A DNA stretch of 64,000 nucleotides, taken from assembly GCF_041903755.1 (NCBI RefSeq), contig NZ_JBBWVE010000006.1, positions 124,001-188,000 on the forward strand, in the 5' to 3' direction. This DNA comes from Thiocapsa roseilacustris. GTDB taxonomy: Bacteria > Pseudomonadota > Gammaproteobacteria > Chromatiales > Chromatiaceae. Positions 17,876-26,814 of this stretch are shown here, piece after piece (positions within the stretch are counted from its first letter, which is position 1; each line of letters opens with the position of its first letter). Below the pieces are notes generated by a model. It was given only the letters and a program-made list of their open reading frames with translations, had not been told where the DNA came from and ran no database searches. Made by a program: the position numbers and the translations under genes.

Positions 17876-17982
17876 CGTAGGTTGTGCCGAGCCGTGCGAG
17901 GCACAACCAACCGTCGGCGCAAGTTGTGCCTCCTATCGTCAGCACAACCTAGGGTAGGTAGATTTCCGGAAATCGCCTAAAG
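17876..17982. repeat. Family A intergenic inverted repeat, copy 3
   Basis: Inverted relative to copies 1 and 2: the core runs CGTAGGTTGTGCCGAGCCGT to GTCAGCACAACCTA and is followed by the terminal sequence GATTTCCGGAAATCGCCTAA (about 17961-17980). The opposite terminal sequence is missing. Fills most of the gap between the SCP2-like gene and the riboswitch, together with a GTGCGAAT/ATTCGCAC hairpin at 17821-17838. Confidence 0.85.
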
Positions 17983-18011
17983 CGCCACCATCAACCCGCC
18001 TCCGGCTCCGC

Positions 18012-18530
18012 CTATGGGCAAGCGCTCTTATCGCCCGCGACCTTGCCGGTCAACTGCAGGAAGGTGTCGAACGGACCCATGACGCTCATGGCCTCCATCT
18101 TGGGTCCCTTGAACTTGAGCTTGCCGGTCGTCATCGCGCCCATCGCGCCGCAGCCGAAGCGGCCCTCGCCCATGCAGGCCCAGTCCTCGTCGGTCGCATT
18201 CATCAGGTAATCGACCGCGGGGTCGAGCGTCGTGGTCTTCACTGCGCCGCCGTAGGTGCAGAGGGCCTTGCCGTCCTTGTCGCTGATCTGCAGCTCCACA
18301 CGGCTGCCCTCGCCGCACTGGGTGCGGTAGAGCTGGATGACCTTGTATCCGCGACCGGCGTTGTTCGCCGCCCAGTTTTCGCCGGCCAGACCGGCGGTAA
18401 GCGTGCCGGCGCCGTTCCATGCCTGGCAGGCGGACGCCGCCCAATCGGCGTCCATGAAGGTTGCGGCCTGAGCGCCGGCGGAGAGGGTCAGGGCGAGTGC
18501 CGGGAGAGCGAGCGCGATGCGGCGAATCAT
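18012..18530 (-). CDS. Exported SCP2-like sterol-carrier-fold protein
   Basis: A 172-residue protein with a clear Sec signal peptide (MIRRIALALPALALTLSAGAQA, cleavage about residue 23). The remainder resembles SCP2-type lipid-binding proteins found in sulfur-oxidising and purple bacteria: ADWAASACQAWNG, then RVELQISDKDGKAL, then LKFKGPKMEAMSVMGPF and FLQLTGKV. Five cysteines after the signal peptide suggest disulfides in the periplasm. The ligand and process are unknown; the family call rests on the C-terminal pattern and is moderate. Confidence 0.6.
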   Translation of the reverse strand: MIRRIALALPALALTLSAGAQAATFMDADWAASACQAWNGAGTLTAGLAGENWAANNAGRGYKVIQLYRTQCGEGSRVELQISDKDGKALCTYGGAVKTTTLDPAVDYLMNATDEDWACMGEGRFGCGAMGAMTTGKLKFKGPKMEAMSVMGPFDTFLQLTGKVAGDKSACP

Positions 18531-18713
18531 GATGGTGTCCTCGTCTGGTGATGTTGTATGCGGGCATCGAGGTGCCTGTGCCCGCTGTTTGTGTTGTCGT
18601 ATGAGCGTTTCGATGCTAGTCGGCGCAGGGCCTGTGATGCAACTGCGTGGCGACGAGCTGATCGGGTCGCTCGCGGCGTCGGGCTCGCCACGGCTTCGCG
18701 CCGGGGTCCGGGT

Positions 18714-19253
18714 TCAACCCTTATCGCTTGGCTCGTCGCTGCGGCGGCGGAAGCTCATGCCGCCGCAGTCCGCGCAGGGCGGGATCCGTCCGGCCTTGAC
18801 GAAATGGGTCTCGGCCCCGCAGCGGTCGCACACCAGGGTGCCCGGGCCGGTGACCTCGCCGGCCTGATAGAGGCTCATCTGGCGTGCAACTTCGGCCCAT
18901 TGGGCCAGCTGCAGGCTGGTCTGGTCGGCGACCTTGGAAAAGGCGTCCATCATGCGCTGCTCGATCAACTGCAGGTCGAAACGCCACCAGTCGCGGATGT
19001 CCTGGCCGGTCTCGGCGATATAGTTGGCCGCATCCTCGATGTCGCGCTTGATATAGTCGGAGACCTTGTCGGCTTCTTCGCGTGTCAGCTCGCCGAGCTC
19101 GACCATGTTGTCGCGGGCCTTGTCGAGGATCTCCCGAAACTTCGGGACCGACTCCTCTTTGGTCTTTTCGATGGTCTCGTGGGTTTCCTTGAGCATCCGC
19201 TCGTAGGCATCTACCAGTTTGTCGGTCGTCGTGCCTTTGTCTTCTTCGTTCAT
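18714..19253 (-). CDS. Zinc-ribbon protein of the YbeL/DUF1451 family
   Basis: A 179-residue protein with a long charged, helical N-terminal part (KLVDAYERMLKETHETIEKT and following) and a C-terminal zinc ribbon: CDRCG (about residue 150) and CADCG (about 166). E. coli ybeL of the same family is also beside leuS, which supports both the identity and the conserved neighbourhood. I prefer the second of two adjacent ATGs (19253) because it has the better spacing to GGAG; 19256 is possible. Molecular role unknown. Divergent from leuS. Confidence 0.85.
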   Translation of the reverse strand: MNEEDKGTTTDKLVDAYERMLKETHETIEKTKEESVPKFREILDKARDNMVELGELTREEADKVSDYIKRDIEDAANYIAETGQDIRDWWRFDLQLIEQRMMDAFSKVADQTSLQLAQWAEVARQMSLYQAGEVTGPGTLVCDRCGAETHFVKAGRIPPCADCGGMSFRRRSDEPSDKG

Positions 19254-19315
19254 CATCCTCTCCGGTGGTTGGAGCGCGGGGCAGCGCTTGTCGCTGCGTC
19301 GGCACCTGATGCGTG

Positions 19316-19460
19316 GATTCCGAGACCGTCCGAGATCATCTTCGTTGTCGTTGTCGTTGTCGTTGTCGTAGTCGTCCGGAATCCGATGACGACAACGACA
19401 ACGACAACGACGACAACGACAACGAACGGTTTCGACACATCTGCCGTGTTGCATGAGGTT
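19316..19460. repeat. Family D element with (GTTGTC)n/(GACAAC)n arms, copy 1
   Basis: Begins GATTCCGAGACCGTCCGAGA, continues with a run of GTTGTC hexamers (about 19343-19370), a short centre, then GACAAC hexamers (about 19388-19424), and ends CATCTGCCGTGTTGCATGAGG. The two microsatellite arms are complementary and make a long hairpin. Three further copies occur in the window. It fills the space between the zinc-ribbon gene and leuS together with a family C repeat. Confidence 0.85.
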
Positions 19461-19496
19461 AAAGTGTGCAGTATGGCCGCGATTTCGCAAGGTCCC

Positions 19497-19604
19497 GGTG
19501 CATCTCGAAATGCCTCTCGCGGAGATATGGAGCATACGCGGGAAAAATCTCGGAATCTCCGTGTCTCCGTGTCTCCGTGAGAGATTCTGCAGCTGATCGG
19601 TGCT
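19497..19604. repeat. Family C inverted repeat, copy 3
   Basis: Arms CTCTCGCGGAGATATGGAG and CTCCGTGTCTCCGTGAGAG; ends CAGCTGATCGGTGC, the inverse of the start of copy 2. Lies about 95 bases upstream of the leuS start and adjoins the family D element. Confidence 0.8.
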
Positions 19605-19698
19605 GAACCCCCTGCTGTGCTCCGGGTCGCCGCGGATCCGTCCGCTGCGGTATCCTAACGCCCATCGCCGTCACCCCTTGCCCGAAGACCGAGCATCC

Positions 19699-22359
19699 AT
19701 GCAGACCGACTACGACCCGCAGACCGTCGAGGCAGCGGCCCAGCGCTATTGGGAAGACCACCAGTCCTTCAAGGCCGTCGAGGATCGCTCGCGCGAGAAA
19801 TTCTACTGCCTCTCGATGTTCCCATACCCTTCCGGGCGGCTGCACATGGGGCATGTGCGCAACTACACCATCGGCGACGTGATCGCGCGCCATCAGCGCA
19901 TGCTCGGTAAGAACGTGCTCCAGCCGATGGGGTGGGACGCCTTCGGTCTGCCGGCCGAGAACGCGGCCATCCAGAAGGGTATCCCGCCGTCGGAATGGAC
20001 TAAGTCGAATATCGACTACATGCGCACCCAGCTCAAGCAGCTCGGCTTCGGCTATGACTGGGACCGGGAGCTCGCGACCTGCGATCCGGAGTACTACCGC
20101 TGGGAGCAATGGCTCTTCACGCGTTTGATGGAGAAGGGGCTGGTCTACCGCTCGCAGGCGACGGTCAACTGGGATCCGATCGATCAGACCGTGCTCGCCA
20201 ACGAGCAGGTCATCGACGGTAAGGGCTGGCGCTCGGGCGCGCCGGTGGAGAAGCGCGAGATCCAGCAATGGTTCGTGCGCATCACCGACTATGCCCAGGA
20301 GCTGCTGGACGCGCTCGACGGCCTGGACGGCTGGCCCGAGCAGGTGCGCACCATGCAGCGCAACTGGATCGGGCGCTCCGAAGGTGTCGAGATGTGCTTC
20401 GGGATCGAAGGCTCGGACGAGACGCTGGAGATCTACACGACCCGTCCGGATACCCTCATGGGCGTGACCTATGTCGCCGTCGCCGCCGAGCATCCGCTCG
20501 CGCGACGTGCCGCCGAGGATCAGCCGGCCCTCGCGGCCTTTATCGAGGAGTGCCGCAAAGGCGGGACCTCCGAGGCCGAGATCGAGACAATGGAGAAGAA
20601 GGGCCATCCGCTCGGCCTGAACGCCCTGCATCCGGTGACCGGCGAGGCGGTGCCGATCTTCGCCGCGAACTTCGTGCTCATGGGTTACGGCACGGGTGCG
20701 GTGATGGCGGTCCCGGCGCACGACGAGCGCGATTTCCATTTCGCGCACAAATACGGCATCCCGATCCGGCCGGTGATCGTACCCGAGGATTGGAAAGATC
20801 TTGCGTTGGAGTTTACTTCGGCTGCCGGCACACCTGCAGAAAGCCGCCCGGTCGTTGCGGTGCCCGGAGACGCGTCACGAGTCCCCCTGGATTGGTCAAA
20901 CTGGGACGAGCGTTTCGAGAAAAAAGGCTTTCTAATCAACTCCGGCCCTTTCTCGACCTTGACCAGTGCCGAGGCGTTCGAGGCCATCGCCGCCTGGCTG
21001 GCGGAGCACGACAAGGGCTGCAAACGCGTGAACTTCAGGCTGCGCGACTGGGGCGTCTCGCGCCAACGCTATTGGGGCTGCCCCATCCCGGTAGTGAACG
21101 GCCCCGACGGCAGTCTGCGCCCCGAGACCGATCTGCCGGTGCGCCTGCCCGAGAGCGTCGTCGTCGATGGCTCGGGCTCGCCGCTCAAAAAGATGCCGTC
21201 CTTCTCCGATCTCCCCGGCGGCGAGACCCGCGAGACCGACACCTTCGATACCTTTCTCGAATCGAGCTGGTACTACGCACGCTACTGCTCGGCGGATTGC
21301 GACACGGCCATGCTCGACGAGCGGGCAGGCTACTGGCTCCCGGTCGATCAGTACGTCGGCGGGATCGAGCACGCCATCCTGCATCTGCTCTATGCGCGCT
21401 TCTTCCACAAGCTGATGCGCGACGAGGGGCTGCTCGACTGCGACGAGCCCTTCGCCCGGCTCTTGACCCAAGGGATGGTGGTCGCCGAGACCTGGTATCG
21501 CGAGGACCCGGACGGGCGCAAGCAGTGGATCAATCCGGCCGAGGTGCAGACCGAGCGCGACGAGAAGGGCCGGTTAGTGCGCGCCTGGCTCGCGGCCGAC
21601 GGTCTGCCCGTCACCTTCGGCGGCATCGAGAAGATGTCGAAATCCAAGAACAACGGCGTCGACCCGCAGGCCCTGACCGAGCGCTACGGTGCCGATACGG
21701 TGCGGCTCTACACCATGTTCACCTCCCCACCGGAGCAGTCGCTCGAATGGAACGACGAGGGCGTCGAGGGTGCCTTCCGTTTCCTCAAGCGGCTCTGGTG
21801 GTTGGCGACGACCGAGGCGGAGACCATCCGCGGCGCGCGCTCTCCGGCGGCGAGCGATCCGGACGAGGCGGCCGGCGAGGCGAGGCGCGAGATCTACGGC
21901 GTGCTCAAAAAGGCGCTCTTCGATTACGAGCGTCAGCAGTTCAATACCGTCGTCTCCGGCTGCATGACCCTGGTCAACGTGCTCTACAAGCTCGATCCTG
22001 AATCACCCGCGCGCGGCCCCATGTTACGCGAGGGTCTAGCGATCGTGCTGCGTCTCCTCGCGCCGATCGCTCCCCACGTCACCCATCATCTCTGGCGCGA
22101 GCTGGGGTTCGGCGAGGACATCCTCGGCTCGACCTGGCCCGAGGTCGATGCCGCGGCACTGGTGCAGTCGACGATCGACTATGTGGTCCAGGTCAACGGC
22201 AAGCTGCGTGACACCGTGAAGGTCTCCGCCGAAGCCGATCGTTCGGCCATCGAGGCCGCCGCACTGGCAAGCGAGAACGCGCGCCGTTTCATCGGCGAGG
22301 CGGCCGTACGCAAGGTCATCGTGGTCCCGAACAAGCTCGTCAACATCGTCGCCAACTGA
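19699..22359 (+). CDS. leuS: LeuS, leucyl-tRNA synthetase
   Basis: Class Ia aminoacyl-tRNA synthetase charging tRNA-Leu. It has 886 residues from the ATG at 19699 (MQTDYDPQTVEAAAQRYWED). The HIGH-type motif PYPSGRLHMGHVRNYT (about residues 42-57) and KMSKSKNNG (about 645) are intact, and the CP1 editing domain is present. It is about 26 residues longer than E. coli LeuS (860). The surplus maps mainly to about residues 363-420 (bases 20785-20960), where base composition is visibly AT-richer. Its stop overlaps the lptE start (TGATG). Start of the leuS-lptE-holA series. Confidence 0.97.
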   Translation: MQTDYDPQTVEAAAQRYWEDHQSFKAVEDRSREKFYCLSMFPYPSGRLHMGHVRNYTIGDVIARHQRMLGKNVLQPMGWDAFGLPAENAAIQKGIPPSEWTKSNIDYMRTQLKQLGFGYDWDRELATCDPEYYRWEQWLFTRLMEKGLVYRSQATVNWDPIDQTVLANEQVIDGKGWRSGAPVEKREIQQWFVRITDYAQELLDALDGLDGWPEQVRTMQRNWIGRSEGVEMCFGIEGSDETLEIYTTRPDTLMGVTYVAVAAEHPLARRAAEDQPALAAFIEECRKGGTSEAEIETMEKKGHPLGLNALHPVTGEAVPIFAANFVLMGYGTGAVMAVPAHDERDFHFAHKYGIPIRPVIVPEDWKDLALEFTSAAGTPAESRPVVAVPGDASRVPLDWSNWDERFEKKGFLINSGPFSTLTSAEAFEAIAAWLAEHDKGCKRVNFRLRDWGVSRQRYWGCPIPVVNGPDGSLRPETDLPVRLPESVVVDGSGSPLKKMPSFSDLPGGETRETDTFDTFLESSWYYARYCSADCDTAMLDERAGYWLPVDQYVGGIEHAILHLLYARFFHKLMRDEGLLDCDEPFARLLTQGMVVAETWYREDPDGRKQWINPAEVQTERDEKGRLVRAWLAADGLPVTFGGIEKMSKSKNNGVDPQALTERYGADTVRLYTMFTSPPEQSLEWNDEGVEGAFRFLKRLWWLATTEAETIRGARSPAASDPDEAAGEARREIYGVLKKALFDYERQQFNTVVSGCMTLVNVLYKLDPESPARGPMLREGLAIVLRLLAPIAPHVTHHLWRELGFGEDILGSTWPEVDAAALVQSTIDYVVQVNGKLRDTVKVSAEADRSAIEAAALASENARRFIGEAAVRKVIVVPNKLVNIVAN

Positions 22360-22943
22360 TGCCGATGCCCGCCTGCCTATCCGAGATGCGCGTTCGAGCC
22401 CCGGCCGGTGGGCGGCTTGGTGGCCCGTCGCGTGCCCGCTCCCTCGCGTGGGCTCGAGCCGCCGCTCTCCTGATCCTGGGTTTGATCTGTCTTGCTCAGC
22501 TCGGTTGCGGTTTTCGCTTGCGGGGTGTTGTGGAGATCCCGGCCGAGCTGAATCCGGTCTACATCCAGGCGGCGGGCAACTCGCCGGTACGCGCCGCCCT
22601 CGTGGACCAGCTCGCGGGCAGCGACGTGGTGCTGGCGAAGACTGCGGTCGAGGCGAAGCTGATCCTGCGCATCCTCTCGGAGAGTCGTTTCTCGCAGGTG
22701 GTTGCCGTCGACTCGGGCGGTCGGGTCTTGGCCTACGAGCTTCACTATCTGGTGAGCTACGACGCCGTCACGCCCGACGGGGCTCAGAAGGTGCCGGGGC
22801 AAACGCTCGATCTGGTCCGCAACTTCGACAACCCCGACGTGGAGGTCCTCGGAAAACAACTCGAAGAGGCCCTCATCTATCAGGATTTCGCACGCGACGC
22901 CGCGGATCGAATCCTGATGCGCCTGCGGGTGACGCTGCTCTGA
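22359..22943 (+). CDS. lptE: LptE, LPS-assembly lipoprotein
   Basis: Outer-membrane lipoprotein that plugs the LptD barrel and helps place lipopolysaccharide in the outer leaflet. It has 194 residues. The signal peptide ends in a lipobox, LAQLGCGFRLRG, with the lipidated Cys near residue 50. A basic, long N region precedes it, so translation could also begin at a later ATG (22365 or 22386). The conserved body (VYIQAAGNSPVRAALVDQL, SQVVAVDSGGRVLAYEL) fits LptE. LptD, its partner, is encoded at 56188-58779. The last ten codons are duplicated 80 bases downstream. Confidence 0.92.
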   Translation: MPMPACLSEMRVRAPAGGRLGGPSRARSLAWARAAALLILGLICLAQLGCGFRLRGVVEIPAELNPVYIQAAGNSPVRAALVDQLAGSDVVLAKTAVEAKLILRILSESRFSQVVAVDSGGRVLAYELHYLVSYDAVTPDGAQKVPGQTLDLVRNFDNPDVEVLGKQLEEALIYQDFARDAADRILMRLRVTLL

Positions 22944-23065
22944 GCGTCGGCGCAAGTTGTGCATCCTATCGTCAGCACAACCAACCGTCGGCGCTGATGC
23001 GCCTGTGGGTGACGCTGCTCTGAGCGTTGGCGCAAGTTGTGCCTCCTATCGTCGGCACAACCTAC
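22914..23065. repeat. 80-base tandem duplication of the lptE 3' end with partial family A repeats (copy 4)
   Basis: Bases 22914-22982 and 22994-23062 are direct repeats, 65 of 69 positions identical, at an 80-base period. The unit contains the last ten codons and stop of lptE (CTGATGCGCCTGCGGGTGA onward) plus a family A half-element (GGCGCAAGTTGTGC...CAGCACAACC). Since lptE reads through only the first copy, the second is a non-functional copy between lptE and holA. Confidence 0.9.
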
Positions 23066-23091
23066 AGGCCGAACCCCGAACCCCGAACCCC

Positions 23092-24126
23092 ATGCGCCTT
23101 CGCTTCAACCAGCTCCAAGACACCTTGTCCCGCGGACTGGCCCCGCTGTACCTGGTCTGCGGCGACGAGCCCTATCAGCTCGGCGAGGCGGCGCGTCTGA
23201 TCCGCGAGGCGGCCCGCCGTCAGGGGTTTGCCGAGCGCGAGGTCCTGGACCAGGACGCCGCCTTCGACTGGCATGCCTTGGCCGCTTCCGCCGACGCCAT
23301 GTCGCTCTTCTCATCGCGCAAGCTGATTGAACTGCGCATCGGCACGGCGAAGCTCGGCAAAGATGGGGGGGCTGCCGTGCGCGCCTATTGTGATCGGCCC
23401 TGTCCGGACAACCTGCTGCTGATGATCGCGCCCGAGCTGGATCGCAAGGAGCTGCAGAGCCAGTGGGCCAAGCGGCTCGAGTCGGTCGGCGCACTGGTGC
23501 AGGTCTGGCCCTTGAAGGGACGGGAGCTGGTGCAATGGCTCGGTCAGCGTCTGCAGTCGGTCGGGCTGCAGCCGGGGCCGGGTGTGGCCGAGCTGCTCGC
23601 CGAGCGTGCCGAGGGCAACCTGCTGGCGGCCGTGCAGGAGATCGAGAAGCAACGTCTGCTGCGTGATCCGGGACCGCTCGCGCTTGACGATCTGCTCGGG
23701 AACCTCGCCGACAGCGCCCGTTTCGACCTCTTTTCGCTGACCGACGCGGCCTTGTCCGGAGACCGCGCCCGCACCCAGAGGGTGCTCTCGGTCCTGCGCG
23801 CAGAAGGGACCGCGGATATTCTGGTGCTCTGGGTCTTGGCGCGGGAGCTTCGGACCCTGGCCGAGGCGGCCGGGGCGCGGGCGAGCGGAGTGCGTGGGCC
23901 GGGTGCGGGCGATGCGCGGATGCCGCCGCAACGTCTCCAGGCGATGGAGCGCGCCCTGTCGCGTCTCTCGCCGACCCTGCTGCGCGCGCTGCTCCATCAG
24001 TGCTCGCTGGTGGATCAGTCGATCAAGGGTCTCGCCGTCGGGGACCCTTGGCACCGCCTAGCCGTGGTCGCCGATGCCTTGGCCGCCGGCGGTTTCCGGG
24101 CGGGTCGGCCGATCCCGCAGCGCTGA
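23092..24126 (+). CDS. holA: HolA, DNA polymerase III delta subunit
   Basis: Delta subunit of the clamp loader; opens the beta clamp for loading. The 344 residues from the ATG at 23092 (MRLRFNQLQDTLSRGL) match E. coli (343). LYLVCGDEPYQLGEAARLIR is the hallmark near residue 20; the second domain has LLLMIAPELDRKELQSQW. The frame is open further upstream through the lptE duplication, which is not coding here. Position after lptE is the standard order. Confidence 0.95.
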   Translation: MRLRFNQLQDTLSRGLAPLYLVCGDEPYQLGEAARLIREAARRQGFAEREVLDQDAAFDWHALAASADAMSLFSSRKLIELRIGTAKLGKDGGAAVRAYCDRPCPDNLLLMIAPELDRKELQSQWAKRLESVGALVQVWPLKGRELVQWLGQRLQSVGLQPGPGVAELLAERAEGNLLAAVQEIEKQRLLRDPGPLALDDLLGNLADSARFDLFSLTDAALSGDRARTQRVLSVLRAEGTADILVLWVLARELRTLAEAAGARASGVRGPGAGDARMPPQRLQAMERALSRLSPTLLRALLHQCSLVDQSIKGLAVGDPWHRLAVVADALAAGGFRAGRPIPQR

Positions 24127-24256
24127 GACGCGTCCGGTCGGGTCTTATCGGTCTCCCCGCTGTGACCGCTTCCGTCTGATCTATAGCTCCTTTTTCGGCC
24201 CCTTTTCGGCTATACAGACCCTGGGCACCGTCTTACACTGACTCCTGATAGCGATT

Positions 24257-24334
24257 CTTAAACTGCGTCCAGTCGGAGCTGGCGCGACCAATCCAATCCA
24301 ACAAACCACGCATACCGCGCCGGGCGCGGTTTAG
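24257..24334. repeat. Family B inverted repeat, copy 3
   Basis: TTAAACTGCGTCCAGTCGG at one end and CGCCGGGCGCGGTTTAGG at the other, with GCATACCGCGCC near the end as in the other copies. It lies directly upstream of proA; the proA start codon is 8 bases beyond its end, so the repeat forms most of the proA leader. Confidence 0.75.
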
Positions 24335-24341
24335 GTCCGAG

Positions 24342-25616
24342 ATGAGCGAACGACAGATCACCGATATCGACGCCTACATGGCTGACCTTGGACGTCGCGC
24401 CCGTGCTGCGTCGCGCGGTTTGGCACGGGCCACGACCCGCCAGAAGAACGACGCCCTGTCGGCGATTGCCGACGCGATCGATCGCCGACGCGCAGCCATC
24501 GTCGCCGCCAACCGGATCGACCTCGAGCAGGGTGCGGCCAAGGGCCTGGATGCCGCGCTGCTCGATCGGCTCGAGCTGACCGAGGGGCGCATCGACACCA
24601 TGATCGAGGGACTGCGCCAGATCGCGGCCCTGCCGGATCCGATCGGTGCCATCACGGATCTGGATTACCGCCCGTCCGGCATCCAGGTCGGGCGCATGCG
24701 CGTGCCGCTGGGTGTCGTGGGCATCATCTACGAGTCGCGACCCAACGTGACGGCGGATGCGGCCGGGCTCTGTCTCAAATCGGGCAACGCGACCCTGTTG
24801 CGCGGGGGCTCGGAGGCCTTCGAGTCGAATCAGGCGATCGCGGCCTGTATCGGTCGGGGCCTGGTCGAGGCCGGTCTACCCGCCGACGGCGTGCAGGTGG
24901 TCGCCACGACCGATCGTGCGGCGGTCGGGGCCATGATCGCCATGCCCGAGTTTGTCGACGTCATCATCCCGCGCGGCGGCAAGGGTCTGATCGAGCGGAT
25001 CAGCCTCGAGGCGCGGGTCCCGGTCATCAAGCATCTCGACGGCATCTGTCATGTCTTCATCGACGCCCATGCCGATCCGCAGAAGGCGTTCGACATCGCC
25101 ATGAACGCCAAGACGCAGCGTTACGGGACCTGCAACACCATGGAGACCCTACTGGTGGACGCGTCCGTCGCGGAGACCATGCTGCCGCGTCTGGCCGCCG
25201 CCTATCGCGAGAAGGGTGTCGAGCTGAGGGGCTGCTCACGCACCCGCGAGATCCTCCCCGAGGCGATCGCCGCGACCGAGGCCGACTGGGACACCGAGTA
25301 CCTGGCCCCGATCCTCGCCATCCGGGTCGTCTCCGGGCTCGATGCGGCGATGGATCACATCGCCGCGCATGGCTCGGCCCATACGGATGCGATCGTCACG
25401 GAGGACTACAGCCGTGCCCGACGCTTCCTGCGTGAGGTGGATTCCAGCTCGGTCATGGTCAATGCCTCGACGCGGTTTGCCGACGGGTTCGAGTACGGCT
25501 TGGGTGCGGAGATCGGGATCAGCACGGATAAGTTTCATGCTCGCGGCCCGGTCGGGCTCGAGGGTCTGACCTCGGTGAAGTTCGTGGTGCTGGGCAACGG
25601 CGAGGTCCGCACCTGA
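24342..25616 (+). CDS. proA: ProA, gamma-glutamyl phosphate reductase
   Basis: NADPH-dependent reduction of gamma-glutamyl phosphate to glutamate semialdehyde, second step of proline synthesis. It has 424 residues (E. coli 417). The active-site cysteine is in RYGTCNTMETLLV (about residue 262); VPLGVVGIIYESRPNVT and the C-terminal FADGFEYGLGAEIGIST are conserved. It sits between holA and nadD, a common arrangement in Gammaproteobacteria outside the enterics. proB is not nearby. Confidence 0.97.
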   Translation: MSERQITDIDAYMADLGRRARAASRGLARATTRQKNDALSAIADAIDRRRAAIVAANRIDLEQGAAKGLDAALLDRLELTEGRIDTMIEGLRQIAALPDPIGAITDLDYRPSGIQVGRMRVPLGVVGIIYESRPNVTADAAGLCLKSGNATLLRGGSEAFESNQAIAACIGRGLVEAGLPADGVQVVATTDRAAVGAMIAMPEFVDVIIPRGGKGLIERISLEARVPVIKHLDGICHVFIDAHADPQKAFDIAMNAKTQRYGTCNTMETLLVDASVAETMLPRLAAAYREKGVELRGCSRTREILPEAIAATEADWDTEYLAPILAIRVVSGLDAAMDHIAAHGSAHTDAIVTEDYSRARRFLREVDSSSVMVNASTRFADGFEYGLGAEIGISTDKFHARGPVGLEGLTSVKFVVLGNGEVRT

Positions 25617-25674
25617 TGGCCCTGGGATGTCTCGGTGGTCTTTATTCCGCTGTCGGTCGCACCACGACGCCTTG

Positions 25675-26304
25675 ATGATCGGCATCCTCGGCGGCACCTT
25701 CGACCCCATCCACTTCGGACATCTGCGTCCGGCGCTCGATTGTCTCCAAGCGCTCGGTCTGGAGGAGATCCGGCTCGTCCCGCTCAATGTTGCGGTGCAT
25801 CGTGCGCCGCCGGTCGCCTCCTCGGCGCTGCGCTTGGCCATGTTGGAGGCGGCAATCGCCGGCCAACCGGATTTCGTCGTCGACCCCCGCGAGATCGAGC
25901 GGCCGGGCGGATCCTACACTTACGACACCCTGATCTCGCTGCGTGCCGAGCTGGGCCGAGAACCGCCCTTGTGTCTGCTCATCGGCGCCGATGCCTTTGT
26001 GGGCTTCCTGGATTGGCATCGCCCGGCGGATATCCTGGACCTGGCGCATCTCGTGGTGATGCGGCGACCGGGTGCGTCCGTCGGGCTCGATCCTGCCCTG
26101 CAGGCATTCTGCACGGGACGTCTCCGCGACCGGGCCGACGACTTGGCAGAGACGCCGGCCGGCCGCATCCTCTTTCAGGACGTGACCCAGATCGATGTCT
26201 CGGCAACCCGCGTGCGCGAGCTGATCCGCCAGGGTCTGAGTCCGCGCTGGCTCCTGCCCGATACGGTGATGTCGATCATCGCGGCGGAAGGTTTGTATCG
26301 GTAG
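25675..26304 (+). CDS. nadD: NadD, nicotinate-nucleotide adenylyltransferase
   Basis: Transfers AMP to nicotinate mononucleotide in NAD synthesis. The 209 residues from the ATG at 25675 (MIGILGGTFDPIHFGHLRPA) match E. coli (213). The nucleotidyltransferase GGTFDPIHFGH motif and the C-terminal IDVSATRVRELI (SxTxxR type) are present. The frame is open 48 bases further upstream, but that extension is not conserved. It lies 58 bases after proA. Confidence 0.95.
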   Translation: MIGILGGTFDPIHFGHLRPALDCLQALGLEEIRLVPLNVAVHRAPPVASSALRLAMLEAAIAGQPDFVVDPREIERPGGSYTYDTLISLRAELGREPPLCLLIGADAFVGFLDWHRPADILDLAHLVVMRRPGASVGLDPALQAFCTGRLRDRADDLAETPAGRILFQDVTQIDVSATRVRELIRQGLSPRWLLPDTVMSIIAAEGLYR

Positions 26305-26320
26305 GCCAGAGGCCCACCGA

Positions 26321-26430
26321 ATTGAATATTTTTAATATCTTGAACCGCGCCAGCTCCAACGGTCGTCAAGTCTGCCGGGGCCGATCCCATCGAATAACAT
26401 CGCATGCCGCGCTGGGCGCGGTTTAATTCA
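26321..26430. repeat. Family B inverted repeat, copy 4
   Basis: AATATTTTTAATATCTTGAACCGCGCC at the left (in two blocks) and GGGCGCGGTTTAATTC at the right, nearly the same sequence as copy 1 at 13.1 kb including GCCGGGGCCGATCCCATC. The rsfS ribosome-binding sequence (GAGGAG) starts about 7 bases after the repeat, so the repeat forms the rsfS leader. Confidence 0.8.
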
Positions 26431-26447
26431 AAAGCAGAGGAGATCGC

Positions 26448-26804
26448 ATGCAGCTTGAGACACTTCGGGAACTGGTCGTCGAGACCTTGAGCGATATGAA
26501 GGCCCGCGATATCGAGGTGATGGACGTGCGGGGCAAGACCGCCATCACGGACTATATGATCGTCGCCTCCGGAACCTCGGACCGGCATGTGAAGGCCATC
26601 GCCGAGACCGTGGCCTATAAGTCGAAGGAGGCGGGCGAGACCCCGCTGGGGATAGAGGGCGTCACCGAGGGCGAGTGGGCCCTGGTGGACCTCAACGGGG
26701 TCGTGGTGCATGTCATGCTCCCCAAGGTGCGTGACTTCTACAATCTCGAAAAGCTCTGGGCCGCACCGGCTGCCGTTGCGAAGGTCGCCGCCGTTCCGCT
26801 TTAG
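26448..26804 (+). CDS. rsfS: RsfS, ribosomal silencing factor
   Basis: Binds ribosomal protein uL14 and blocks subunit joining when nutrients are short. It has 118 residues. IEVMDVRGKTAITDYMIVASG and GEWALVDLNGVVVHVMLP are diagnostic; a GAGGAG ribosome-binding sequence lies 6 bases before the ATG. In E. coli rlmH follows; here a WYL regulator follows 10 bases after the stop, and rlmH is not in the window. Confidence 0.96.
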   Translation: MQLETLRELVVETLSDMKARDIEVMDVRGKTAITDYMIVASGTSDRHVKAIAETVAYKSKEAGETPLGIEGVTEGEWALVDLNGVVVHVMLPKVRDFYNLEKLWAAPAAVAKVAAVPL

Positions 26805-26814
26805 GGCCGACCCG

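Noticed and set aside
20268..22001. 577-codon plus-strand frame overlapping leuS
   Set aside because: Arg/Gly-rich out-of-phase reading of leuS, whose HIGH and KMSKS motifs are in the other frame.
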